From positions 310,001 to 374,000 of the forward strand of contig NZ_KB899660.1 of assembly GCF_000378385.1 (NCBI RefSeq): a stretch of DNA of 64,000 nucleotides. Reading direction: 5' to 3'. Under the pieces are notes generated by a model that saw only the letters and a program-made list of their open reading frames with translations, was not told the origin of the DNA and ran no database searches. The translations under genes and the position numbers were made by a program. The stretch is from Paenibacillus daejeonensis DSM 15491 (GTDB lineage: Bacteria > Bacillota > Bacilli > Paenibacillales > Paenibacillaceae). This document shows, in pieces, positions 33,054 through 42,545 of the stretch. The stretch's first letter is position 1. Each line of letters starts with the position of its first letter.

Positions 33054-35321
33054 TCATTTGTGGGAATCACGATACTGTCCCGGCGTTATGCCGACGATTT
33101 TTTTGAAGGTACGGATGAAGCTGGAGGTGTTGGTATACCCCACTTGCTCCGCTACTGCAACAAGCGTATCGTCCGTTTCTCGCAGCAGCTGCTGTGAGCG
33201 GCTGACCCGCATGCGGTCAACCGACTCCTTGAAATTGTGCCCCACAGCTTTTTTGAAATGATAGCTGAAGCCTGACAGAGACATCCCAAAATGATCGGCC
33301 ATGAACTGCAAGGAGAAATCTGGATCAAATGCACGGCTCTCCAGCAAGTCCAAAATGTCTTCCGGTGCTGCACTGCGGGGCGTTGGCAGTGTTTCTTGAA
33401 TAATGTCGCATAGCTTGCCTGCCGTATCCCGAAGGATATCGGCCATCTGGCTGATGGTATACGTATGCTGCAGAACCGCATCGGTTAGGCGCAGCAGATT
33501 GGCATCATCCTGCCGGAAGCGCTGCAGGCCAGAGAGCAGAATGCTGACCGTATTGGCATAGACACTCCTCACCCGGTAAGGCGGCATGCCTTCACCGCTC
33601 ATGTAATCGATCAAGCGCTCTAATACCGAGCGCACCATCAACGGCTCATTCTTCATAATCGCCATCTCCAACGATTGCAGCAGCTCCGCCGAATACGAAA
33701 CCGAACCGCTCTGCGGCTCCCGGATGTCGGCAAAGGCCAGAACCGCGGGTGTCTTGCGCAATCGCAGATGCTCCGCAGCGCGCAGCGCTTGCAGGTACGA
33801 ATGATGAGCCCCGCTTGGCGAAGCTGCTGATTCCGGTTGACCGACGCCAATCAGCGGCGCCACACCCAGCTCCCCATTCAGACGTTGCTGTAACTCCCCA
33901 ATCCTGTCGAGCACCGGATCACCTTCTTCATGGTTACACAGATAGACGTACTCCTGCGGATAAATACTCGCGAATAGATGCGTATCTTGGGATTCCACGG
34001 TCTGCTGCTCCTGCCGAATGGCAGCATCGAGCTCCTCCTGATCCGGCGGATCACCTGCAAAGCTCAGAATAGCTGCGGTCACACAGGTCTTGCTCAGCGG
34101 TGACATTCCGTGAAGGCAGCCTTGGGTCTGGAATTCCTCCCAGGTGGTGAAATGCCCGCTGACCAAATCAAACAATACGGATTCCCGAACGATCGGCAGA
34201 CTTCGCTTCACCTCTTCGTCCAACCGGGTGTTGTCACTGGACAACTGATCCAATGTGTACCGGATCATTTCCACCTCATGCATGGCCGGCAGACTGCGAT
34301 GCTGGAAGACATCCGTCGCCATTTTCACAAGCCGCTTGATCGGCTGGACATTTTTTTGGAGCGAGATATAGATAACGAGAACCTCGACCAGTAGGATCAG
34401 GACGAAAATCATAACCGAATTCCACTGAATGGTCCGAATGCTCTGCAGTGACTCGGTAAGCGGCAGCAGACTGATATATTGCCAGCCGTTCAGATTCGAG
34501 GCGCTATGCGACACGATATAGGATTTGCCATCCAACCGGTGGATCGCCGTACCGCCCTGCTCCTCCTTCAGCCCGTTCACCAATTGCTCGAATTCCAAGG
34601 TCTCACTGTATTCCGGTTGATGGGTTGATACCAGAGGCCTCCCTTGCTCATCGAAAATAAAGAATGCACCGTTATACGAATCCGAAACCGAGTTGACCAT
34701 CCGGATAATCGTGCTCTCCAGCACCTGAATGAGCAAAACACCAGGCGACTGCTCACCGCCTCGCGGCATTGGCAACAGGAAGGTCATCAGCCGGGCCCGG
34801 TTATTGCCGGGAATAATAACATCCTCTACCCCTCGAACCTCTGGCACCGAGAGCTTATTGAGCTCGGCGAACATGTCTCCATGGGGCCAGGCTTCATAGT
34901 AATACCCGATCCCCCGCCGGTTGAAGTCCTCAACCGTGTACATGTTACCGGTCTTGGAGAATATGTAATCCACTTCTTTGAGATACAGCAGCGTATTATA
35001 GACGAAGCCGTCCGTTGCGTTGTATTTGCGCATCTCATTGGCGATAATATATCGGTGATAATCATCATGCGGTGCCAGATACATCTTCAGATCCCGGTTG
35101 CGCATCAGCTCGTGCGGCAGATCATAGACATAACGCGTGAAGATGTCCATGGCATGGGTGAATTGCTCCGTCACATGCGTATTCCAAGCCATCTCTTTTT
35201 CCTTAGCCGCTTGCGTCGAGTTTGGGTAGTAATAGAGCAGGATGCTGGCAACCGGCAGGATAAATACCAACGCGTATGACAAAAGAAACTGGAGTAACAA
35301 GTTGCCCTTGGTTCTTCTCAA
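33054..35321 (-). CDS. Membrane-bound AraC-family sensor-regulator (YesN/YtdP-like)
   Basis: This one-protein sensor has a transmembrane helix at about 8-30, an external Cache-like domain (about 35-280), a second membrane helix (WNSVMIFVLILLVEVLVIYI), an internal linker of about 350 residues and a C-terminal AraC domain (about 655-755: LQFMADHFGMSLSGFSYHFK, VAEQVGYTNTSSFIRTFKKI). Such proteins activate the neighbouring importer operon when they sense extracellular sugar. The start is taken as TTG at 35319-35321, because GGAAGGG lies 8 bases before it; an ATG at 35393 has no ribosome binding site. Confidence 0.85.
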   Translation of the reverse strand: MRRTKGNLLLQFLLSYALVFILPVASILLYYYPNSTQAAKEKEMAWNTHVTEQFTHAMDIFTRYVYDLPHELMRNRDLKMYLAPHDDYHRYIIANEMRKYNATDGFVYNTLLYLKEVDYIFSKTGNMYTVEDFNRRGIGYYYEAWPHGDMFAELNKLSVPEVRGVEDVIIPGNNRARLMTFLLPMPRGGEQSPGVLLIQVLESTIIRMVNSVSDSYNGAFFIFDEQGRPLVSTHQPEYSETLEFEQLVNGLKEEQGGTAIHRLDGKSYIVSHSASNLNGWQYISLLPLTESLQSIRTIQWNSVMIFVLILLVEVLVIYISLQKNVQPIKRLVKMATDVFQHRSLPAMHEVEMIRYTLDQLSSDNTRLDEEVKRSLPIVRESVLFDLVSGHFTTWEEFQTQGCLHGMSPLSKTCVTAAILSFAGDPPDQEELDAAIRQEQQTVESQDTHLFASIYPQEYVYLCNHEEGDPVLDRIGELQQRLNGELGVAPLIGVGQPESAASPSGAHHSYLQALRAAEHLRLRKTPAVLAFADIREPQSGSVSYSAELLQSLEMAIMKNEPLMVRSVLERLIDYMSGEGMPPYRVRSVYANTVSILLSGLQRFRQDDANLLRLTDAVLQHTYTISQMADILRDTAGKLCDIIQETLPTPRSAAPEDILDLLESRAFDPDFSLQFMADHFGMSLSGFSYHFKKAVGHNFKESVDRMRVSRSQQLLRETDDTLVAVAEQVGYTNTSSFIRTFKKIVGITPGQYRDSHK

Positions 35322-35556
35322 CAGGCTATCCCTTCCTTTCCGGCTGGAGACAGCCACAAGCATGTAAACGAATACAAAACCGCTGCCATTCATTCTAAAC
35401 TAAAGGCTTTTACCACTCAAAAAACGAATCCTCAATCAGCTTGCCAAACATGCTACCAGCTCTTCACTAATCATGATCTTCCTCCTCTGCGGCTCGCTTA
35501 CGGGCAAGCTATCTGCCATCTATTTTACCCGCACCACGAGGGAGGTTCAATCAGAA

Positions 35557-35600
35557 AACCCGCAACATACCTGCCAGAGTTAGCAAGCCTGTTGCGGGTT
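35557..35600 (-). terminator. Terminator after the DUF7002-like gene
   Basis: AACCCGCAACA (35557-35567) and TGTTGCGGGTT (35590-35600) form a perfect 11-bp stem, with T's following on the minus strand. Confidence 0.8.
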
Positions 35601-35627
35601 TATAGGGGAATAATTGTCATTATGATA

Positions 35628-36332
35628 TTAATTGTCCATAGCTCCTGGCTTGAGTGCAGACATGGGTCTGTAGATCGCATCCCAGCCACCCGGGATAGCC
35701 CCCATATCATCACAGTAAAATGCGTTAATGTACGATGATACCCGCTCTATCTTGTCTTCGATCAGCACCTCACGGATCTCTGATGGTTTCATGGGTTTCC
35801 CTTGCCCCTCTATTTGACCGAAGGAGCTCAGGGAGACGAACATCTCCGGGCTTTTCCGATAGGAGCACCGCCCAGGATAACGGGGCGCGCTGCCCGAATC
35901 GTATTTTGACAATTTGACCCGTCCTTCATAATCCATGAGCAGAGCAGCCGCATCCAGCTCCATCACTGCAAGTGTCAACGTTGGCTCTCTACGAGTATAG
36001 CTCTCAACCATGTGCCAGCAGTCCCGCTTGGTCAGCCAGCAGAACACATGCTTGTCCAGATAGGCATGAAAAGCTGTATCCGATACACCAGGAGCCATCA
36101 TCGCCTCTGGAATCCGGAGATGTGCGTTAAGCGTCACCTGGCGGCCTTCATAGTCAACAATCGTAGGCTTGTGCCGCCGTATGCCTGACAGCTGTGGGGC
36201 CAGGAGATCACTCGAAAGCAAGCTGTCCGTATCTGCAATATGCGCCAAATTGGCAGCCCGCGTCACATGATACAGATTCGTCCGCCCTCTGCTTCGCGTG
36301 ATGGATGCAACAACCTCTGTCAGATGATTCAT
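35628..36332 (-). CDS. DUF7002-like protein, possible ART-fold
   Basis: The 234-residue protein begins with NLYHVTRAANLAHIADTDSL, a pattern shared by DUF7002 and DarT/DUF4433-like ADP-ribosyltransferase folds, and continues with HVFCWLTKRDCW. No catalytic Glu could be assigned with confidence, so enzymatic activity is only a possibility. The second of two ATGs (36332) is chosen, as AAGGAGA then has a 6-base spacing. It sits 175 bases from the barstar gene but is probably transcribed with it. Confidence 0.55.
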   Translation of the reverse strand: MNHLTEVVASITRSRGRTNLYHVTRAANLAHIADTDSLLSSDLLAPQLSGIRRHKPTIVDYEGRQVTLNAHLRIPEAMMAPGVSDTAFHAYLDKHVFCWLTKRDCWHMVESYTRREPTLTLAVMELDAAALLMDYEGRVKLSKYDSGSAPRYPGRCSYRKSPEMFVSLSSFGQIEGQGKPMKPSEIREVLIEDKIERVSSYINAFYCDDMGAIPGGWDAIYRPMSALKPGAMDN

Positions 36333-36506
36333 CGTCATTCTCCTTGATAAGGCATATGATATTACACCTTACCTAGACTTGCCTTTATTAGGGGCGAATA
36401 ATCCCCGAGCGCAGCGCCCGCAGGCGGGCTTGACACTCAGGAGCCGTTAGCATGATGCAGCAGGACCACAACACGTGAGATCATTCCTTGGCTGGAAGAT
36501 TATAAG

Positions 36507-36806
36507 TCAGCATCCATCCCCCTTTACCGCATTTTCAACGATGATTACCAATAATCCCGCTAGCTCTTGCTCCGCCTCCCGCAGCAGGTCCAACACGCGT
36601 TCAGCATCGTTGCCTAACCTATTCCGGCTAGCTCCGAAGTTCACCCACCGAATGATCAGCGGCAACGCAATCCCGCCTGTCAGTGCATCCCAGAGTGCAT
36701 CAAGATTCGCACCATAATGATCCGGCAGCTCCAGCCGTTCCGCCAATTGCGTGTGCAGGTCCGCTAACGTTGTCATGTCGGCTCCGTCCAGAATGACTTC
36801 CTTCAT
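36507..36806 (-). CDS. Barstar-type ribonuclease inhibitor
   Basis: The 99-residue protein has the barstar fold pattern: MKEVILDGADMTTLADLHTQ, LELPDHYGANLDALWDALTG (with the Tyr/Asn/Asp residues that block barnase) and ALPLIIRWVNF. It would bind and inhibit the barnase encoded 14 bases upstream, protecting the cytoplasm. AGGAGA lies 7 bases before the ATG at 36806. The order toxin then inhibitor within one transcript is shared with some other pairs. Confidence 0.88.
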   Translation of the reverse strand: MKEVILDGADMTTLADLHTQLAERLELPDHYGANLDALWDALTGGIALPLIIRWVNFGASRNRLGNDAERVLDLLREAEQELAGLLVIIVENAVKGDGC

Positions 36807-36820
36807 TCCCGTATCTCCTC

Positions 36821-37309
36821 TCACTCGATTTGCTCGAAGGTTTTGTAATGGTCCGCGGTGTAGTAGATCAGCCCGTCATTGGAATAGACAATCCGTTCGG
36901 CCCCGCGATGCCCGCCCTCATAACCGAGGTCCGCTTCGTACCACTGCCTTCCCTTACGATCCGGCAGTAGCCCTTCGCGGTTGTGGAAACGATCACCGCC
37001 AATGCTCATCCCTGGTGCAATCTCATGCAGATTGCCCTTTTGGGGATCCCAACCTTGCTCCCTGGCTTGCTGCTTGGTTAGATAATAGTCAGGCAATTCG
37101 CCATGCGCTCGGAGATAGTCTGCCACCTCCTCATAATGCGCGCCTGTAGCAGATGACGAAGATGAGGATGGAGGCGAGGTAGATTGATCCGCTGGCGTAT
37201 CGAGCACGAGCCCACAACCCGCGAGCAGCACGAACACCAGTCCAAGTAACATCAGCGGTTTCAAGGAGTGGCGCATACCAGCCAGAAGAGTCGAGTAAAA
37301 ACGTTTCAT
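36821..37309 (-). CDS. Barnase-type ribonuclease, lipoprotein-anchored
   Basis: A lipoprotein signal (SLKPLMLLGLVFVLLAGC, Cys near residue 32) is followed by a Thr/Ser/Pro linker including a run of six serines, then a complete barnase domain (about 58-162). EVADYLRAHGELPDYYLTKQ, GWDPQKGNLHEIAPGMSIGG and WYEADLGYEGGHRGAERIVY align with barnase. The catalytic Glu (YEAD), the two Arg (HRGAER) and the final His (DHYKTF) are all present, so activity is expected. Barnase itself is secreted free; here it should stay on the outer membrane face. AGGAG precedes the ATG. Confidence 0.88.
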   Translation of the reverse strand: MKRFYSTLLAGMRHSLKPLMLLGLVFVLLAGCGLVLDTPADQSTSPPSSSSSSATGAHYEEVADYLRAHGELPDYYLTKQQAREQGWDPQKGNLHEIAPGMSIGGDRFHNREGLLPDRKGRQWYEADLGYEGGHRGAERIVYSNDGLIYYTADHYKTFEQIE

Positions 37310-37592
37310 GATGTGCTCCTTTCAGAAATGGTGTGTGCCTTGCGTGCTCGTATTGGAGCGGATAATTTACAACTAGTGCTTCTAGTTTCTGAAAGATAGT
37401 GAATCGTAAGTGCAATTATACAATTATTCAAGCGTGATTCTCCTTTAATTTTCCAATTACATTTAAAGTAGTTGTACTTTTACACTTAGCTGCTGGCAGA
37501 AGGCTGTTAGTATTGGGTTTGGCATGCTGTACGCTTTATCCTACTATACTCGCTATTAAGTTGACCAGAGCAGAGTGCATAGCCAGAAGCAA

Positions 37593-37634
37593 AACAGCCA
37601 TCCCCCGTCCTCGCAAGGACTAGAGATGGCTGTT
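37593..37634 (-). terminator. Terminator of the SLH surface-protein gene
   Basis: AACAGCCATC (37593-37602) pairs with GATGGCTGTT (37625-37634), and inside it GTCCT pairs with AGGAC. T's follow on the minus strand. The adjacent 37310-37592 interval is AT-rich and shows no gene; it should contain the barnase promoter. Confidence 0.85.
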
Positions 37635-37655
37635 CACTTAACCTTCAATCGATAA

Positions 37656-40600
37656 CTAGCTGCGATCCATCATCCGCTGGAGCACCACAATGGCTTCGGC
37701 GCGAGTGGTGATGCCTTGCGGCTCAAAGCGGTTCGCGCTCCGGCCCTGGATGAGGCCTTCGGCTGCCGCTACGGCCACGAAGCCTTTGGCCCAGGCCGGA
37801 ATTAACGGTTCATCGGCGAAGGCCGTCGTCCCGGTTCCTGGCGTCAGCCCGATTGCCCGGATGACCATCGTGGTCATCTCCGCACGGGTGATGCTGGCAC
37901 CCGGACGGAAGGTGCCATCCTCGAAGCCGTTTACAATACCCGCCTCCACTGCTAAGGCGACAGCGTCACGCGCCCAAGGCCGGATCGATGCCTGGTCAGC
38001 GAAGTCCAGTTCAGCATCCGAGCCTCCCGAGCCTTGCAGACCAAGCGCTCGTACAAGCAACTGTGTAAACTCGGCACGCGTCACGGCTGCATTTGGCCGG
38101 AATGTCTGATCCGGGTAGCCTTCCGCCAGACACTGCTCCGTCGCACGGACGATCTGCGCAGCTGCCCAGTGACCGGTGAGATCACTCAGTGGTATTGCTG
38201 GACATACCGGAGTCGTTACCGGAGGCTGAATTGGCTCCTCTTCGGTTGGCGGCTCTTCCTCTGTTGGCGGCTCCTCGTCCGGACCTGGGCCAACTGGCGG
38301 TGGATACACCGGTGGCGGGTTCGTGCCCGGATTCTGCACAACCGCTGTTACTGTCAATGCCTCACCAGCAGCGCTCTCGTGATGCAGACGATCTACCGCC
38401 GTCACCACATACGTATACTGGCTTCCCGCTGTCACTTCGCTATCCGTGTAGCTCATACGGTCTGCATTCTTCCGAACCACGGCGTGAATAGTGGACGGAT
38501 CATCCACTGATGGTGTCGTCACACCCTCGTTGCGGTAGATCACATAGTAAGCCGTGTTCTCGTCCTGATCCGCCCAGCTCAGCTGCATTGCTTGGTTGCT
38601 GTAGCTGCCGCTCAGCTGGCCGGGGCGAGCAGGCGCTTCTCCGCCCAACCACGGCATGGTCGGCACCAGTGCAGGCTGCTGCTGGTACTCCCGCAGAATT
38701 TGCTGCAGATGTGTTTTGGCGAGCAGATCGCGGGTCGTAAACTGAATACTTCCGTTCACATGCTCGAAGTTCAGATTGTACCGCATCTGATTGATGATCT
38801 CATAAGGATCGGTGAAATTCTCGTTATCATCAACCTTATATGCCGCGTGCCCGATATACAGGTGGGTGTTGGCATTGTGCTCCTCAATCAGATCATCCCA
38901 CCATTCTACCAGCACCTCGTAGGCCGCCGGCGAGAAGCCAAAGTTCCAATAGATCTGTGGGGCTACATAATCGATCCAGCCTTCGATGACCCATTTGCGG
39001 ATATCCGCATGCAGGTTATCATAGCTTGGCTGACCTGCGGTCGTGTCGGAGCCGTTCGGATCCACTGATTTATTGCGCCAGACACCGAACGGACTGATCC
39101 CGAATTTGACGTAAGGCTTCTCTGCCTTAATGGATTCATTCAGCCCCTCGATCAACGTGTCCACATTATCTCTGCGCCAAGCATTGATATCCTCGTAGTC
39201 ACCGCCGAACGTATCAAATGTTCTTTGATCGGGATACCCTTCCCCATAATAACGGTTCGGATAGAAGTAGTCGTCGAAGTGGATGGCGTCGATGTCATAG
39301 TTTGCTACGACCTCGTCCACGCTCTCCGTGATGTAATCGATCACTTCCGGATGCCCCGGATCAAAGTACAGTCTGCCGTTATAATTCATGACCCAATCCG
39401 GATTCATTCGCGCCGGATGATCCTCGGTCAGGCGATTGACATCGGCATGCATGCTGATCCGGTAAGGATTGAGCCAGGCGTGGAACTCCAGGTTGCGCTT
39501 GTGCGCTTCTTCAATCATGAAAGCCAACGGGTCATAACCCGGGTCCTTGCCCTGCTCGCCCGTCAGCCAATGCGACCATGGTGCCAGCTCGGAGCGATAG
39601 AATGCATCAGCCGTTGGCTTAATTTGGACAATAACAGCATTCATGCCCATAGACTGGTGGAAATCCAACAACTCTATGAAGTCCTGCCGCTGCTGCTCTG
39701 GATCATAAGTTTTGGGCCAGTCGATCTGCTCCACGCTCGCAATCCAAGCCGCGCGCAGCTCTCGCTTCGGCTGCTCGATATCCGGTTTGTTGACGACGAC
39801 GGTGAAGCTGGCACTCTTGCCTTCAAAAGTTGCCGTAATGCGCGAGATGCCCATCGTCAATGCCTCAAGGACGCCTTCGGAGCTCACCGAAACTACGGCA
39901 GGCTGGCTGGACGTGAATGTGACCCCCTCCTCCAGCTCCACATCACCCGTATTGTAGATACCGGTGACAATTGCCTCGGTAGTGCCGCCGATTTCCATCG
40001 GTCCCAGACCGCTCAGTTCAATCCGATCCAGCACAGGAATCTGCACGCCGACCCCAATGTTCAGCGTAGCTGACTGCCCACGATACTGGGCCGTCAGCGT
40101 AACCGTACCCTCACCGCGTGCTTCTATGACACCTTGCTCATTAATGACTGCCACACTCTCATCACTGCTCGAGTAGGTCGCCCCTTGCAGGATGCTCACT
40201 CGCTCGCCACTGTCCGCCATAATGGCCATCAGCGAGGTCTCTACCTGATCTGCAACTCTTAGCTCCGCTGGCCCGGTGAACTGCAGCTCCTGAACGACAG
40301 GATCGCTGTCGCTGACTGTCAGCAGGTAGCTGGCTTCGAAGCCCCCGGCCTGTGCGGTGATTCGTGTCGTCCCCGGTGTCAGAGCTTGCACAAGTCCTTC
40401 GCCATTAATGGTTGCCACGGCAGGATCCTGACTGGCATAGACGATGCCACTATCGATCCGTTGAGGGGCCACAGCATTTTGCCGAGTCTCAAATAACGAT
40501 GCATTCAGTGACTCGCCTGTTTTCATCGGTGCAAGTCCGTTCAGGTCTAACCCATACACTCCGTTGGTATCGCCATAGAATACACTGATGCGATCCAGAT

Positions 40601-41312
40601 AGACGACGCCATCGGTTTTGTTATCGTTGTTGGTTTGGGTCATATAGACACGCCGCAGCTTGATGTCGGTGACATCCGAATCCCGTAGTGCAGCAGGCAG
40701 ATCAGCGACAATATAACGCCACCCGGTCCAGTTGAATCCCGATCCGGTTGTGAGATCGGTAATAGCCGAGTTAATGGGTGTCGTCCCCTTCATTCCCGTA
40801 AATTCAGCGCGCAACCAATGCTTGTTGTTGCCGTCGCCGTGCACCCACAGGCCAATCTTGGTCGGATTGCCTGGCAGCTGTCGGTACGACGCGTTATCTG
40901 GCTGCCACAGATTGACATAAGCTGCCGCTGTCCCGCTCTCAACACCGACGAATTCGTACCTCAGCTTCGCCGAATGTTCACCATACATGACAGGCTCCGG
41001 ACGGCTGGCCATCTCCAGTGTGACGCGCGCCCGGACACCGCTCGCACTCACGCCGCCAGCCTCGAAATCTTCAACTATAAAGGCAGGGGCATCAGGCTGA
41101 TTCAGCAGTGCCGCCTCGGATGAATCCTCTGTCGCAAGCTCTCTCTCGTGGTGTTCAACTGGGATTGTAGTTAACTCTTCTGCGGTTTCGTTAGCTTCGT
41201 TAGTGCCACCGTCTTGCGATACGCCGGCTGCACCAGCGATGGTGGAGAACAGAAATGAGAAGATAAGGACAAGGACAGTCAGACCATGCAGCTTGCGATA
41301 AGGCAGATTCAT
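37656..41312 (-). CDS. SLH-anchored GHL10 glycosyl hydrolase-like surface protein
   Basis: The 1218-residue protein has a signal peptide (cleavage near SFLFSTIAGAAG), a beta-sandwich of CBM type (about 75-250), three bacterial Ig-like repeats (about 255-510, each ending in an ITAQ/LTAQ-type strand), a GHL10 (DUF187) TIM barrel (about 515-880: LRAAWIASVEQIDWPKTYDP, AIHFDDYFYPN), a FnIII domain, a Pro/Glu-rich linker (PPTEEEPPTEEEP) and three SLH domains at the end. It would be held on the secondary cell-wall polymer. GHL10 relatives are thought to act on cell-wall or capsule sugars. The start has GAGGAGGAG upstream. Confidence 0.88.
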   Translation of the reverse strand: MNLPYRKLHGLTVLVLIFSFLFSTIAGAAGVSQDGGTNEANETAEELTTIPVEHHERELATEDSSEAALLNQPDAPAFIVEDFEAGGVSASGVRARVTLEMASRPEPVMYGEHSAKLRYEFVGVESGTAAAYVNLWQPDNASYRQLPGNPTKIGLWVHGDGNNKHWLRAEFTGMKGTTPINSAITDLTTGSGFNWTGWRYIVADLPAALRDSDVTDIKLRRVYMTQTNNDNKTDGVVYLDRISVFYGDTNGVYGLDLNGLAPMKTGESLNASLFETRQNAVAPQRIDSGIVYASQDPAVATINGEGLVQALTPGTTRITAQAGGFEASYLLTVSDSDPVVQELQFTGPAELRVADQVETSLMAIMADSGERVSILQGATYSSSDESVAVINEQGVIEARGEGTVTLTAQYRGQSATLNIGVGVQIPVLDRIELSGLGPMEIGGTTEAIVTGIYNTGDVELEEGVTFTSSQPAVVSVSSEGVLEALTMGISRITATFEGKSASFTVVVNKPDIEQPKRELRAAWIASVEQIDWPKTYDPEQQRQDFIELLDFHQSMGMNAVIVQIKPTADAFYRSELAPWSHWLTGEQGKDPGYDPLAFMIEEAHKRNLEFHAWLNPYRISMHADVNRLTEDHPARMNPDWVMNYNGRLYFDPGHPEVIDYITESVDEVVANYDIDAIHFDDYFYPNRYYGEGYPDQRTFDTFGGDYEDINAWRRDNVDTLIEGLNESIKAEKPYVKFGISPFGVWRNKSVDPNGSDTTAGQPSYDNLHADIRKWVIEGWIDYVAPQIYWNFGFSPAAYEVLVEWWDDLIEEHNANTHLYIGHAAYKVDDNENFTDPYEIINQMRYNLNFEHVNGSIQFTTRDLLAKTHLQQILREYQQQPALVPTMPWLGGEAPARPGQLSGSYSNQAMQLSWADQDENTAYYVIYRNEGVTTPSVDDPSTIHAVVRKNADRMSYTDSEVTAGSQYTYVVTAVDRLHHESAAGEALTVTAVVQNPGTNPPPVYPPPVGPGPDEEPPTEEEPPTEEEPIQPPVTTPVCPAIPLSDLTGHWAAAQIVRATEQCLAEGYPDQTFRPNAAVTRAEFTQLLVRALGLQGSGGSDAELDFADQASIRPWARDAVALAVEAGIVNGFEDGTFRPGASITRAEMTTMVIRAIGLTPGTGTTAFADEPLIPAWAKGFVAVAAAEGLIQGRSANRFEPQGITTRAEAIVVLQRMMDRS

Positions 41313-41348
41313 CGGTTGGATCTCCTCCTCGGATATGGGTATATACGA

Positions 41349-42545
41349 TCAGGGCAGCGCTAGCTTGCCCATGATTGTTGGTCGTGAGGCTCCTGTTGCA
41401 GCAGGAAGGTTGTTCGGCATGCCCTGCAGAAAATCATGGCCCAGCACAGCGAAGATCACCGCTTCCTTGGCATCCTCCGGCAGGCCCAGCTCAGTAGAGG
41501 TTAGCACCTTTTGGCCGGGAAGCTGCTCTGTAAGTTGACGCATAAGGGTACGATTATGGGCGCCGCCACCACTGACAATCACTTCTTCCACGCTGGTTCG
41601 GGGGATAATAAAGTGATTAAAGGCCATTGATATCGACATAGAGGTAAGCGCCGTCACCGTGGCAACCGTATCTGCACTGGACAACCCCTCATCAGCCGCT
41701 TGGCGCAGCACTTCAGCCGCATAGACCGCGCCGAACAATTCACGCCCGGTTGACTTGGGCGGTGGTGCCGCAAAATAAGGATGCGCCAACCATTCCTCTA
41801 ACAGCGTTCTGTCTGGCGTCCCTTGGGCTGCCCATTCTCCCCCTTTGTCATAGGTCATGCGGCCGTCGGTGAGACTCAAGACGACTTGATCCATAATCAT
41901 GTTGCCCGGTCCCGTGTCAAAAGCGATGACATCCTTGGCTTCCGCCCCTGCGGGCAAGACTGTGCAATTGCCAATGCCGCCAATGTTCTGAAGCAGGCGA
42001 CCTCGCGAGGGATGCCCGAACAGCATGAGATCACCGTACGGAACAAGCGGCGCGCCTTGGCCGCCAACTGCCAGATCAGCGGGACGATAATCACCGACCA
42101 CCACACATCCTGTGCGCTTGGCAAGCACCGACAAATCACCAATTTGCAGCGTGCTGCTGGGCAGGAACGGGTCTGAGGCGGCCGAGTCCGGCATATGCCA
42201 GATTGTCTGACCGTGCGAGCTGATGAAGTCGACCTCTGCCACCGTCAGCCCCGCCTCACGGACAGCTGCGAGCGCGCAGTCGGCGAACAACCGTCCGAGG
42301 TAGACATTCATGCCTGTGAGCGCCGCCACATCCGATGAACCGGGACTGCACAGACGCTTGAGCTGCTCCCTCAGGTCATCCTCGTATGGCGTTGATACAA
42401 AATGAAGCAGCTCCACAGTCATTCCTTTTCCACTGCCTGTTAAATTCACCACCGCAGCGTCGACGCCATCGAGCGAGGTCCCTGACATTAAGCCGACACC
42501 AATCCGGCTGCTGCCCGCAGGAGAGTACGCGTCATAGATTCTCAT
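41349..42545 (-). CDS. anmK: Anhydro-N-acetylmuramic acid kinase
   Basis: AnmK opens and phosphorylates 1,6-anhydroMurNAc to MurNAc-6-phosphate using ATP. The 398-residue sequence shows IGVGLMSGTSLDGVDAAVV, FISSHGQTIWHMP, the catalytic-region DTGPGNMIMD and VSGGGAHN, all diagnostic of the family. The start overlaps the stop of the kinase gene at 42542 as ATGA, so the genes are translationally coupled. It is the last gene of the salvage operon. Confidence 0.93.
   Translation of the reverse strand: MRIYDAYSPAGSSRIGVGLMSGTSLDGVDAAVVNLTGSGKGMTVELLHFVSTPYEDDLREQLKRLCSPGSSDVAALTGMNVYLGRLFADCALAAVREAGLTVAEVDFISSHGQTIWHMPDSAASDPFLPSSTLQIGDLSVLAKRTGCVVVGDYRPADLAVGGQGAPLVPYGDLMLFGHPSRGRLLQNIGGIGNCTVLPAGAEAKDVIAFDTGPGNMIMDQVVLSLTDGRMTYDKGGEWAAQGTPDRTLLEEWLAHPYFAAPPPKSTGRELFGAVYAAEVLRQAADEGLSSADTVATVTALTSMSISMAFNHFIIPRTSVEEVIVSGGGAHNRTLMRQLTEQLPGQKVLTSTELGLPEDAKEAVIFAVLGHDFLQGMPNNLPAATGASRPTIMGKLALP

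Noticed and set aside
36416-36429. GCCCGC-AG-GCGGGC hairpin as terminator of the barstar gene
   Set aside because: The loop is too short and no T-run follows.
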